Below are positions 8,615 to 16,328 of a stretch of 64,000 nt of DNA, piece by piece (positions within the stretch are counted from its first letter, which is position 1; the number at the start of each line of letters is the position of its first letter). Both the position numbers and the translations under genes were made by a program. The DNA is from an uncultured Dehalococcoidia bacterium (GTDB taxonomy: Bacteria; Chloroflexota; Dehalococcoidia; Lucifugimonadales; UBA3495): contig CATQHB010000002.1 of NCBI GenBank assembly GCA_958295765.1, positions 586,424 through 650,423 on the forward strand, given 5' to 3'. Under the pieces are notes generated by a model. That model searched no databases. It saw only the letters and a list, made by a program, of their open reading frames with translations, and was not told the origin of the DNA.

Positions 8615-8666
8615 ATTGGCGAGTTCACCGGTTTAGGGGATTTACCGGATTCGGGGAGGTGTTTCT

Positions 8667-8843
8667 TTGCGTTGCCGTCGCTGTAACTCGGTCCGGCTGG
8701 TGGAGCTGGACATTATTCATCCTAAAGACAACCGGATAATCCGCTGCCGGGAGTGTGGGTTCCTGTTCAGTCCCGCCTTGCCGGCTCCGTCTCCTTCCCC
8801 GGCGCCCGGCGGTGGAACCGACCGGCCGGGGCCGGGTAGATAA
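8667..8843 (+). CDS. Small zinc-ribbon protein upstream of the terminase gene
   Basis: A 58-residue protein starting at TTG, with an ideal GGGGAGG ribosome site seven bases upstream. Two cysteine pairs, CRRC (residues 3-6) and CREC (near 29-32), form a rubredoxin-like zinc ribbon. The C-terminal half is a Pro/Gly/Ser tail. It ends five bases before the terminase ATG, so the two are translationally linked. Small zinc-ribbon proteins are common in phage packaging regions. No exact function is claimed. Confidence 0.7.
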   Translation: MRCRRCNSVRLVELDIIHPKDNRIIRCRECGFLFSPALPAPSPSPAPGGGTDRPGPGR

Positions 8844-8848
8844 GCTAG

Positions 8849-10324
8849 ATGCCAGGACAGCAAGGACGAACCGTACAATCAGGACGCCCCGTACAATCGG
8901 GACGGACGGGCCGCGCCGCCCGAACCGGGGGCCAGGCGCCGGCCAAAGTTCCCACTACCGGCCCGGCGGCCGGCGGCATTGACCCACTGCCGGCGCCCAC
9001 GCCCGGCCGGTTTGCCCGGGAGGTGCTGGGCGTAGAACTGTGGGCCAAGCAGGAGGAGGTGCTGGCCGCCCTGCCGGAGCGCCGGCGGGTGGCGGTCAAG
9101 TCGGGCAACGGGTTGGGCAAGGGGTTCAGCGCGGCGGTGGCCGCCCTCTGGTTCCTGCACTGCCACGCCCCGGCCATCGTCCTCAGCACCGCCCCCACCT
9201 TTCGCCAGGTGCGGCATATCCTGTGGCGGCAGATTCACAGCTTGCACCGGCGGGCGCCGGAGACCCTGGGCGGCAAGCTGCTGGATACCCGTTGGGAACT
9301 GGCCGAAGACCGCTACGCTATGGGCCTGTCCGCCGACACCGCCGACCAGTTTCAGGGCTTTCACAGCCCCAATATGCTGATTGTGGTGGACGAGGCGGAG
9401 GGGGTCAGCGATGAGATTTATGAGGCCATTGAGGCGGTGATGACCTCCGATGAGTCGCGCCTGCTGCTTATCGGCAACCCCACCACGGCGTCGGGGGCCT
9501 TTCGGCGGGCCTTTTACCAGGAACGCCACCTGTACCACTGCATCACCATATCCGCCCTGGACAGCCCCAACGTGCAGTCGGGCCGGGTGGTCATCCCCGG
9601 CCTGACCACCGCCCGCTGGGTGGAGGAGCGGCGCCAAATCTGGGGCGCGGACAATCCCCTGTATCGGGCCAGGGTGCTGGGCGAGTTCCCCGACCAGGCC
9701 GCGGACACGCTAATCAAGCTGTCCGACCTGGAGGCCGCCGCCGACCGGGAAACCGGTTCGGTTTCTACCGGGGAGACTGTTAGGGAGACCGTCGGGGAGG
9801 TTGCCCTGGCGGTGGACGTGGCCCGTTTCGGCTCCGACCACAGCGTTATCCTGCGCCGCCGGGGGAACCGGGTGGAGGAGATTCGCACCTTTAACGGGAT
9901 GGACACTATGGAGTTGGCCGGCTGGGTGGCCGCCGCCATCCGGGAGTTTCAGCCGACGCAGACCAGCATTGACGAGGTGGGTATCGGCGCCGGGGTGGTT
10001 GACCGGCTGCGGGAACAGGGCTACGGCGTGCGGGGCATTAACGTAGCCCACGCCGCCCGGCAGAAGGATATTTTCGCCAACCTGCGGGCCGAGGGTTACT
10101 GGCGACTGCGGGAACTCTTTGCCGCCGGGGAAATCAGCATCCCACCGGACCAGCAACTGCTGGGCGAACTGGCGGCCCTGCGCTACAGCTACGACAGCCA
10201 GGGGCGGATTCTAATGGAAAGCAAGGAGGCCATGCGCCAGCGGGGAATCCCCTCGCCGGACAAGGCGGACGCGCTGATGCTGGCCTTCGTGGCCCCGGTC
10301 AGCCGGGCGCGGCTGTGGATTTGA
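8849..10324 (+). CDS. Phage terminase large subunit (TerL)
   Basis: A 491-residue DNA-packaging motor. The ATPase domain has a Walker A-like SGNGLGKG (residues 85-92) and a Walker B MLIVVDEAEG (176-185). The C-terminal RNase H-like nuclease domain has its acidic residues in AVDVARFGSD (D323), SIDEVGIGAG (D375) and PSPDKADALMLAF (D471/D474). All catalytic motifs are intact. The first 50 residues are a low-complexity Gly/Arg/Gln region with a repeated QSGR unit and are probably dispensable. It sits between a zinc-ribbon gene and a portal gene, with no small terminase, protease, capsid or tail gene in view. Confidence 0.92.
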   Translation: MPGQQGRTVQSGRPVQSGRTGRAARTGGQAPAKVPTTGPAAGGIDPLPAPTPGRFAREVLGVELWAKQEEVLAALPERRRVAVKSGNGLGKGFSAAVAALWFLHCHAPAIVLSTAPTFRQVRHILWRQIHSLHRRAPETLGGKLLDTRWELAEDRYAMGLSADTADQFQGFHSPNMLIVVDEAEGVSDEIYEAIEAVMTSDESRLLLIGNPTTASGAFRRAFYQERHLYHCITISALDSPNVQSGRVVIPGLTTARWVEERRQIWGADNPLYRARVLGEFPDQAADTLIKLSDLEAAADRETGSVSTGETVRETVGEVALAVDVARFGSDHSVILRRRGNRVEEIRTFNGMDTMELAGWVAAAIREFQPTQTSIDEVGIGAGVVDRLREQGYGVRGINVAHAARQKDIFANLRAEGYWRLRELFAAGEISIPPDQQLLGELAALRYSYDSQGRILMESKEAMRQRGIPSPDKADALMLAFVAPVSRARLWI

Positions 10325-10400
10325 GGCTGGGCGTAACATTTCAGCGATTCCTTGCGCCATTGCGGTTAATTTCACGCCAAGAGGTGGCGTCAAATCGGCC

Positions 10401-10502
10401 CGTCATTCCGGCGGAGGATTTCCTGGATTCCGGCTTTCGCCGGAACGACGGTTGCTTGGGTTGCCCGGTTACAGGCCCGCCCCTACACCGATGAAAATAC
10501 CG
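10401..10502. repeat. Half copy of family B plus right-end remnant of a family A MITE
   Basis: At 10401-10454 lies the right half of a family B palindrome (CCTGGATTCCGGCTTTCGCC). At 10465-10501 lies a family A right end (CCCGCCCCTACACCGATG, then GAAAATACC). Together with the full MITE that follows, this shows repeated insertion at one spot between terL and the portal gene. Confidence 0.75.
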
Positions 10503-10714
10503 GGTATGCTCAACCGGTGTGGCGGTTCCTTGCCCGGCTCTAGTGGATGGTAGGGGCGGGTTTATAACCCGCCCTGGTTCCGGGGTAAGGATATGTCGGT
10601 ACGATGTCTCCGTTACCCAAATGATTTGCCGTTGAGGGCAGGGCGGGTTACAAACCCGCCCCTACCGGCCGCCGGGGTATTCCGGCCATAACACCAACTC
10701 GTGTTGAAAATACC
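10503..10714. mobile_element. Family A MITE inside the phage packaging module
   Basis: 212 bp long, with a diverged left end (GGTATGCTCAACC) and right end (CTCGTGTTGAAAATACC), and the two GGGCGGGTTTATAACCCGCCC-type palindromes inside. The flanks AAATACCG (10495-10502) and AAATACCA (10715-10722) match at 7 of 8 bases and look like a target duplication. It separates terL from the portal gene. Confidence 0.85.
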
Positions 10715-10767
10715 AAATACCAACAAGCGTTGAAAATGCCTGATTAAGGAGATTGAGGAGATAGTTG

Positions 10768-12009
10768 ATGATGAACGTCAAGCGGTTAATGGAACTGGTA
10801 CGGCCGGCGCCGCCGCCGCCAGGGGTGGCCGGGGAACCGGCCGGCCAGGGCAAACCGGTGCGGCGCAGCAGCCGGGCCGCCGCCGTTGACCTGGCGCCCC
10901 TGGGCGACACTTTGGGCGCCGGCGGCGGGTGGGCCAACCCGGAATACGGCGCCTATTACGCCACCTCGGTGTCGGTTTATGCCGCCGTCAAACTGCGGGC
11001 CGACGCGGTGAGCCGCCCGCCGGTAATGCTGTATCGCCGCAGCCCGGAGGGAACCAGAATGACGGTGGCCCCGGCCCACCCGGCGCAGCAACTGCTCAAC
11101 CGGGTCAATCCCTGGTACACCCGGGGCGACTTGTGGCGGGCTACCGAGATTTACCTGAACCTGTGGGGCCAGGCTTTCTGGGCTTTGGAGCGGGATGAGG
11201 CCGGCCGCCGGGAAATCTGGCCGCTGCGCCCGGACCGGGTAACCATCCTGCCCGACCGACAACGCTACATCCGGGGATTTGTCTATCGGGGACGGGCCGG
11301 CGCGCCAGTGGCCTATACCGCCGACGAGGTTATCTGGCTGCGTTATTTCAATCCCCTGGAGGAGTTTGCCGGGCTGTCTCCCCTGGCCCCGGCCCGGCTG
11401 TCGGTGGATATGGGCGGCGACGGGCTGCGGTTCAACCGGAACTTTCTCCGCAACTCGGCCCAGCCCGATTTTGTGCTGCTGACCGACGCCCAGATGACCG
11501 ACGCCGAGATTGAGGATTTCTATAATCGCTGGGAGGCGCGCTACCGGGGGCCGCAGAACGCCCACCGCCCGGCCATCGCCAACTTTGTGCGGGACATCCG
11601 AACCCTGGGGTTGAGCCACCGGGATATGGACTTTATCCGGGGGCTGCGCTGGAGCCTGGAGGAGGTGAGCCGGGCCTACGGTGTGCCCAAGCCGCTGCTG
11701 TCGGACCTGGAACGGGCCACCTTTGCCAACATCAACGCCGCCGAGCGCATTTTCTGGCGCAACACCATCGTGCCGGAACTGCGCTTCCTGGAGGAGCAGC
11801 TTAACCGCCTGCTGCTGCCCCGCCTGGGCTACCCGGACCTGGAACTGGAGTTTGACCTGGGCGCCATTGAGGCGATGCAGGAGGATGAAAACAGCCGGGT
11901 CAGCCGGGAGATGCAACTGCTGGACCGAGGCGTAGTTACAATCAACGAACTGCGGCGGCAGCGACACTTGCCGGAAGTGGCGTGGGGGAATGAACCGCGC
12001 CGGGGGTAG
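10768..12009 (+). CDS. Phage portal protein (HK97-type)
   Basis: A 413-residue portal, the ring through which DNA enters the capsid. Family hallmarks are the N-terminal segment TSVSVYAAVKLRADAVSRPP, the EIYLNLWGQAFWALERD helix and EVIWLRYFNPLEEFAGLSPL. Also present are the stem region with VSRAYGVPKPLLSD and a C-terminal helix with LEEQLNRLLLPRL. The length is normal and the frame intact. The start is placed at ATG 10768 after GAGGAG; a second ATG follows at once. The partner terL is 440 bases upstream across a MITE. No head protease or capsid gene follows: the next feature is a tRNA. Confidence 0.92.
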   Translation: MMNVKRLMELVRPAPPPPGVAGEPAGQGKPVRRSSRAAAVDLAPLGDTLGAGGGWANPEYGAYYATSVSVYAAVKLRADAVSRPPVMLYRRSPEGTRMTVAPAHPAQQLLNRVNPWYTRGDLWRATEIYLNLWGQAFWALERDEAGRREIWPLRPDRVTILPDRQRYIRGFVYRGRAGAPVAYTADEVIWLRYFNPLEEFAGLSPLAPARLSVDMGGDGLRFNRNFLRNSAQPDFVLLTDAQMTDAEIEDFYNRWEARYRGPQNAHRPAIANFVRDIRTLGLSHRDMDFIRGLRWSLEEVSRAYGVPKPLLSDLERATFANINAAERIFWRNTIVPELRFLEEQLNRLLLPRLGYPDLELEFDLGAIEAMQEDENSRVSREMQLLDRGVVTINELRRQRHLPEVAWGNEPRRG

Positions 12010-12026
12010 GGGGTGGGGGTTAGGGA

Positions 12027-12200
12027 TTGGCAACGCTTGTTGGCCGGTAGGGGCGGGTTTCAAACCCGCCCTGGCGTTCAATGGCAAGGAAGTACCAGAA
12101 AACGGGTTTGCCTGGCTGACACATTCCTGCACCCGAGACAGGGCGGGTTACAAACCCGCCCCTACCGGCAATGACGATGCCAACCAAAGTTGAGAATAAC
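12027..12200. repeat. Degenerate family A MITE
   Basis: Two family A palindromes (GGGCGGGTTTCAAACCCGCC near 12051 and GGGCGGGTTACAAACCCGCC near 12142) are bounded by worn ends (GGCAACGCTTGTTGG, and CCAACC followed by AGTTGAGAATAAC). The central 70 bases differ from the intact copies at 3311 and 27682, so this is an older copy or a subfamily. Confidence 0.7.
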
Positions 12201-12259
12201 GACGGTTACTTGGGTTGCCCTGGTTAAGACGCAATTGCCCTGATACCAGGTCATAAGGA

Positions 12260-12288
12260 CTGACAACCACCCCAACATCTGCTATAAT
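12260..12288 (+). promoter_or_regulatory. Promoter of tRNA-Gly(CCC)
   Basis: CTGACA (12260-12265), a 17-base spacer and a perfect TATAAT (12283-12288), 18 bases before the tRNA. Confidence 0.75.
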
Positions 12289-12306
12289 AATTGCACCAAC
12301 CGGCGG

Positions 12307-12381
12307 GCGGGCGTAACTCAGTGGTAGAGTGTTTGCTTCCCAAGCAAAAAGTCGTGGGTTCGAATCCCATCGCCCGCTCCA
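12307..12381 (+). tRNA. tRNA-Gly, anticodon CCC
   Basis: The acceptor stem GCGGGCG pairs with CGCCCGC and the discriminator is T. CCA is encoded (12379-12381). The anticodon loop TTCCCAA gives CCC (reads GGG). The T-arm contains GGTTCGAATCC. It follows the portal gene by about 300 bases. No duplicated 3' tRNA end that would mark a phage attachment site is seen nearby. Confidence 0.95.
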
Positions 12382-12502
12382 GTTTCCAAGTCCACCTCTT
12401 TTGTCCCTGAACCATTCCTGTTCCCCCCGGATGACAATATCCCCCTTAACCGTTACCATAGCACCGGAATAACCCTTGCCGGGGAAGGGCCGGGAGTTTG
12501 GC

Positions 12503-13345
12503 GTGAACGTTGACCCCAATCAAGACAATCAGGACAAGAACCATTTTCAGGACGGCGACCTGGCCTTGCTGCTGGACCGGAAGAGCCGCCGTTACCTGAT
12601 TACCCTGGCCCCGGAACAGGTGTTTCACAGCCACTTGGGGCGGCTGGCCCACGACGGGTTAATCGGGCAGAGTGTCGGGGGCTGGTATCGTACCGACCGG
12701 GGCCATACCCTGCTGGCGGTGCGGCCCACCCTGGGCGACTTTGTGCGGCAAATGCCTCGCGGCCCCCAGATTATCTATGCCAAAGACCTGGGCAACATCA
12801 TAACCTTTGCCGACATTTTCCCCGGCGCCACGGTCGTCGAGTCGGGCCTGGGTTCCGGCGCCCTGACCGCCGCCCTGCTGCGGGCCGTCGGCGATACCGG
12901 GCGGGTCATCACCTACGAAATTGACGAGTCGGTAACGCCCCGCGCGATGCAGAACATCCGCCGGATCATACCCAATCCCGCCAATCTGACGGTAACTATC
13001 GGCGACATCTACCAGGGTATTGCGGAGCGGCCGGTGGACCGGGTGGTGCTGGACGTGCCGGAACCCTGGCAGGCGGTATCCGGCGTGGCCGAGGCCCTGG
13101 TGATGGGCGGCATAATGCTCAGCTTTTTGCCGACCATATTGCAGGTGCATCAACTGGTGGGCCAACTGCAAGCGGACGGGCGATTTCAGCTAATTGAGAC
13201 GGTGGAAACCCTGCTGCGGCCCTGGCACGTAACCGAGCGGAGCGTCCGGCCGGCCCACCGGATGGTCGCCCACAGCGGCTTTCTGACCACCGCCGTCCGC
13301 TGCCAACCGCGCATCATCGGCACCGCCAGCAACCCGGCGCTGTGA
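12503..13345 (+). CDS. trmI: tRNA (adenine-58-N1)-methyltransferase (TrmI/GCD14 family)
   Basis: A SAM-dependent enzyme of about 280 residues that makes m1A58 in the T-loop of tRNA. The small N-terminal domain contains LLLDRKSRRYLITLAPEQVF. The Rossmann domain has motif I VVESGLGSGALTAALLRAVG and the acidic ribose-binding residue in TYEID. RVVLDVPEPW is the family's D-x-P-x-P-W catalytic loop. The start GTG 12503 has GGGAG six bases upstream and matches the family N-terminus. An upstream TTG at 12476 would add nine residues. It lies just after a tRNA gene. Confidence 0.88.
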   Translation: MNVDPNQDNQDKNHFQDGDLALLLDRKSRRYLITLAPEQVFHSHLGRLAHDGLIGQSVGGWYRTDRGHTLLAVRPTLGDFVRQMPRGPQIIYAKDLGNIITFADIFPGATVVESGLGSGALTAALLRAVGDTGRVITYEIDESVTPRAMQNIRRIIPNPANLTVTIGDIYQGIAERPVDRVVLDVPEPWQAVSGVAEALVMGGIMLSFLPTILQVHQLVGQLQADGRFQLIETVETLLRPWHVTERSVRPAHRMVAHSGFLTTAVRCQPRIIGTASNPAL

Positions 13346-13353
13346 AAATTAAA

Positions 13354-13471
13354 ACATGGATTAACAGGATATACAGGATAATTTTTCTAAATCCGGTTAG
13401 GAATTACGCCCCCGGATACAAAACACGCCCGACTGCGTAACCCCTATCCTGTATATCCTGTTAATCCATGT
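13354..13471. repeat. Long inverted repeat, GGATTAACAGGATATACAGG type
   Basis: Perfect 27-base arms (ATGGATTAACAGGATATACA near 13354-13380 and its complement near 13445-13471) enclose 64 bases. It fills the gap between trmI and the HD-domain gene. Such ATTAACAGGAT palindromes recur in unrelated bacterial genomes. Confidence 0.85.
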
Positions 13472-13492
13472 AAGTTATAAAGGAAGTGGGCT

Positions 13493-14080
13493 ATGGACGT
13501 TATGGAACGGGAACACACGATTGAGTTTCTCCATAAGCACGTGAAAACGGATATGCTGATGAAGCACCTGTTTACGGTGGAGGCGGCGATGCGGGGGTAT
13601 GCCGGCAAGTACGGCGAGGATACCGACCGCTGGGGTATTGCCGGGCTGCTCCACGATTTTGACTGGGAAATCTGCCCGACGCCGGAATCGCACCCCACCT
13701 TCGGGGCGGAAATTCTGCGGGAACACGGCTACCCGGAGGACATTATCCGGGCGGTGCTGACCCATGGGGAGCATACCGGCATCCCCCGGGAGTCGCTGAT
13801 GGAGCATACCCTATTTGCGGTGGACGAACTCTCCGGCTTTATCCGGGCGGTGGCCCTGGTGCGCCCCGGCAAAAGCCTGGACGACCTGTCCCCCCGCTCG
13901 GTACACCTCAAGCTGCGGGACAAGAACTTTGCCAAGGACGTGAACCGGGAGGACATCCGCAAAGGCGCCGAGGAGTTGGGCGTTGACCTGGATGAACACA
14001 TCAGCTTCATCGTAGAAAGTATGAAACCCATTGCGGCGCGCATCGACTTGACCACCGGGGGCGATGCAAGCCACGAATGA
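13493..14080 (+). CDS. HD-domain phosphohydrolase (HDIG type)
   Basis: A 195-residue metal-dependent hydrolase. Metal-binding residues appear as H24 (LMKHLFTVE), the HD pair in GLLHDFDW, LTHGEH and the distal D in FAVDELSG. This pattern fits the small HDIG proteins acting on nucleotides or phosphorylated metabolites. The natural substrate cannot be told. The ribosome site AAAGGAAG precedes the ATG. The C-terminal residues DASHE are encoded by the left arm of an inverted repeat shared with the convergent neighbour. Confidence 0.85.
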   Translation: MDVMEREHTIEFLHKHVKTDMLMKHLFTVEAAMRGYAGKYGEDTDRWGIAGLLHDFDWEICPTPESHPTFGAEILREHGYPEDIIRAVLTHGEHTGIPRESLMEHTLFAVDELSGFIRAVALVRPGKSLDDLSPRSVHLKLRDKNFAKDVNREDIRKGAEELGVDLDEHISFIVESMKPIAARIDLTTGGDASHE

Positions 14081-14160
14081 CGTGGCGGGGGCGCCGATGG
14101 CACGAATGGATGGTTATGAGTAATTCGTATTCGTAGTTATTGGTGTCATTCGTGGCTTGC
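14066..14160. repeat. Inverted repeat forming the 3' ends of two convergent genes
   Basis: Arms GCAAGCCACGAATGAC (14066-14081) and GTCATTCGTGGCTTGC (14145-14160) are perfect complements. Each arm supplies the last codons (ASHE) and the TGA stop of the gene entering from its side. The inner 60 bases hold further ACGAAT copies. It may act as a two-way terminator. Confidence 0.9.
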
Positions 14161-15372
14161 CCCCAACCCTTCCACCGCCGGCCAGCCGGAGGGCAGGGAT
14201 ATGTGTCGGTCGGTCAACAAGGGGACCGACAGGGACTCGGTCAATTCCGCCCCGGCTGATGACGGCTCAAATCCCCATAGCTGGGGCTGCTCCACATTTT
14301 TACCCTGGGCCAGCACCTGGAAATCGCCCAGCCCGCCGGGGCGGGCCAGAGCGGTCAGCCCGGCCCGGTTGGCCGCCGCCGTTTCCGGGGACAGGGGCAT
14401 AGCGGCCAGCCGCCGCCGGAACCGGTCTAACCCCAGGTTGCGGAGAAACTGTCCCTGACTGGTAAAGCCCAGAGGCGTCAACCCGGCCCGGCTGCCGGCG
14501 TTCACCACCGAGCTGAAGTCCACCTGGGCGGTCATATCCTGGCGGCCAATGTTCCGCAGGGGGGCGTCGGTCTGGACGTGCCGGTAATAGGTGGTCAGCG
14601 TCCCCCGGGGCCGTAGCCGGCTATCGTAAAGCTCCGCCGCCGGCCGGCCGTAGTCGATGGTCAGGACAAACCCGGCATCCAGGGCCGCCGCTATATCCCC
14701 GGCCCAACAGTCCAGTTGCAAGTTGATTTCGGCGGTCTGCCCCTCGGCCAAAGCAATGCCCAATTCCTCCAGCCGGGCGGCCAAAGCCGGGCTGCTCGGT
14801 TCGGCCAGCAACTCACTCAATTGCCCGGCGTCATTCAGCCCGATATAAACTTCCCGCAACTCGCCCTGTTCCTGCCGTACCTGATGCACCGGAAAAGCGT
14901 CCAACAGTTCGTTGGACAGGATAATGCCCCGCAGCCGGCGCAAAGGTGTGCCGGCCGCCGTAATACGCGCCACGCCGGGCCAGCCGGGTTCGTGTCCATA
15001 GCCGGGGGCGTTGTGCCGGTCAACGCATACATAGCGCAGGCAGCGGCCAAAATCGTCGGGCAGGTCGGCGGCGGCGGTCAGGATGTCCCGGCCCAGCAGT
15101 CCGTTGCCGGCGCCCAACTCGGCCACGTAAAAGGAAGCGGGACCCTCCAGCAGCCGCCAGCACTGGTAAAGTTGCGCCGCCAGCAGCGCGCCAAAGGCGG
15201 GGTGGGCCAAGGGGCTGGTGTAATAATCTCCCGCCGCCCCAAAGGGTTCGGCTTCGGGCAGATAGCTGTAGTAGCCGCCGTCGGGCCAATAGAGGGCCAT
15301 CTCCATAAACTCGGCAAAGGTTATGGGGCCGGTGTCCCGGATACTGCGGCGGATTTCAGCCTCGGCGGTCAT
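14146..15372 (-). CDS. SAM-dependent methyltransferase, MidA/NDUFAF7 family
   Basis: A 408-residue protein of the DUF185 family (protein arginine methyltransferase NDUFAF7 in mitochondria). Features are the N-terminal ITFAEFMEMALYWPDGGYYS, the SAM site FYVAELGAGNGLLGRDIL and ILSNELLDAFPVHQV, all hallmark motifs. In mitochondria the family methylates a complex I subunit. The bacterial role is less clear and no nuo genes are in the window. The final ASHE and the stop come from the shared inverted repeat. Confidence 0.9.
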   Translation of the reverse strand: MTAEAEIRRSIRDTGPITFAEFMEMALYWPDGGYYSYLPEAEPFGAAGDYYTSPLAHPAFGALLAAQLYQCWRLLEGPASFYVAELGAGNGLLGRDILTAAADLPDDFGRCLRYVCVDRHNAPGYGHEPGWPGVARITAAGTPLRRLRGIILSNELLDAFPVHQVRQEQGELREVYIGLNDAGQLSELLAEPSSPALAARLEELGIALAEGQTAEINLQLDCWAGDIAAALDAGFVLTIDYGRPAAELYDSRLRPRGTLTTYYRHVQTDAPLRNIGRQDMTAQVDFSSVVNAGSRAGLTPLGFTSQGQFLRNLGLDRFRRRLAAMPLSPETAAANRAGLTALARPGGLGDFQVLAQGKNVEQPQLWGFEPSSAGAELTESLSVPLLTDRHISLPSGWPAVEGLGASHE

Positions 15373-15544
15373 GGGGTCTATTGTACGGCATTGCGGCGCG
15401 GGTAGGGGCTTTCGGTTTTCCAGGTTTATCCTCTTCTATCGGGGAAACCGGTAGGAAGAAGCGGGAGACTGGAATGGCGCCGGACGAAAATCAGAGCAGG
15501 TTTCCTACCTGACTTGGTGGGTAGAGGGAATGGTAGGGGAAATG

Positions 15545-15784
15545 TTACTTGTCGTTCTTGCAGGGCAGGTCGGCAGGGGGAGGTTCGTCGAAGGGGCGGC
15601 CCTCCCGCAAGGCGTCCTGCTGCCGCTCATACCAGGACAGCCATCGCTGCCTTTCCAATTCTCGGCCCTCCTTGCGCCCCTTTCCCCGGGCCTCTTTCCG
15701 GACTTCTTCTCGACCTTCCTTGCGGCCTTCTTTCCGGCCCTCTTCCTTTAGCTGTCTGATCCTTGCCGGAATTAGCAGTACCAT
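15545..15784 (-). pseudogene. Duplicated C-terminal fragment of the neighbouring membrane/coiled-coil gene
   Basis: This 79-codon frame begins MVLLIPARIRQLKEEGRKEG, identical in its first 20 residues to an internal stretch of the gene at 15833-16228. It then follows a similar Lys/Glu/Arg-rich coiled coil and ends PFDEPPPADLPCKNDK against SFDEPPPASQPSKNGK. The two N-terminal membrane helices of the parent are missing. It looks like a tandem partial duplication of about 250-290 bases. A short soluble product is possible, but decay is more likely. Confidence 0.65.
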
Positions 15785-15832
15785 ACGCCCCTGCCGTAAC
15801 TCGGATTTGGTGAGTGGTGGGTATTCAGGGGT

Positions 15833-16228
15833 TTACTTGCCGTTCTTGCTGGGCTGGCTGGCCGGGGGCGGTTCGTCGAAAGACCGGTTCTCACGCTCGG
15901 CAGCCAAGCGGCGTTCATTCCAGGCCAGCCATTGCTGCCGTTCAGATTCCCGGCCTTCCTTCTGGCCTTCTTCTCGCCCCTCTTTCCGACCCTCTTCCTT
16001 TAGCTGTCTTATCCTTGCCGGAATTAGCAGTACCATATAGCCGATTACCTCCACGAAGATTGCCGACATCAGGGCGGTGCCGGCCGCCAGGCCGAAGATG
16101 GCCGCCAACAGGTACACGTAGGTTTCGTTATCCCAGCGCAGCGCGTTCCAATGACGCCAGAAGAGGAACGCGAAGGAGCCGATGAATACAATATAGTAAA
16201 TTATCCAGTATTTTTCAACGGGTCTCAC
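15833..16228 (-). CDS. Two-helix membrane protein with charged coiled-coil tail
   Basis: A 131-residue protein. Two membrane helices (YWIIYYIVFIGSFAFLFW, and a longer one from YVYLLAAIFGLAAG through VIGYMVLLI) are followed by an Arg/Glu/Lys coiled coil with an EGREEGQKEGRESE register, then a Pro-rich end. I do not recognise the function. Proteins of this shape are common as unassigned inner-membrane proteins. The downstream copy at 15545-15784 repeats only its C-terminal half. Confidence 0.7.
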   Translation of the reverse strand: MRPVEKYWIIYYIVFIGSFAFLFWRHWNALRWDNETYVYLLAAIFGLAAGTALMSAIFVEVIGYMVLLIPARIRQLKEEGRKEGREEGQKEGRESERQQWLAWNERRLAAERENRSFDEPPPASQPSKNGK

Positions 16229-16251
16229 GGCGCGTCCGCTGCTGTAAACTG

Positions 16252-16281
16252 GCCGGAATTACAATGTTTGTAATGCCGGCC
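16252..16281. terminator. Hairpin between convergently spaced genes
   Basis: Arms GCCGGAATTACA and TGTAATGCCGGC (one bulge) surround a short loop. It lies 48 bases past the citrate synthase stop and may end that transcript. No T-run is present, so this is tentative. Confidence 0.45.
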
Positions 16282-16328
16282 TCGTTGCTGCTGTCCCGCC
16301 TCCGGCGGGGTTTAGGCGTCCGCATCTG

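Noticed and set aside
12307-12381. tRNA-Gly as an attachment site of an integrated phage
   Set aside because: No second copy of the tRNA 3' end flanks the packaging genes and no integrase is seen. Similarity to the tRNA-Gly at 33750 is normal for isoacceptors.
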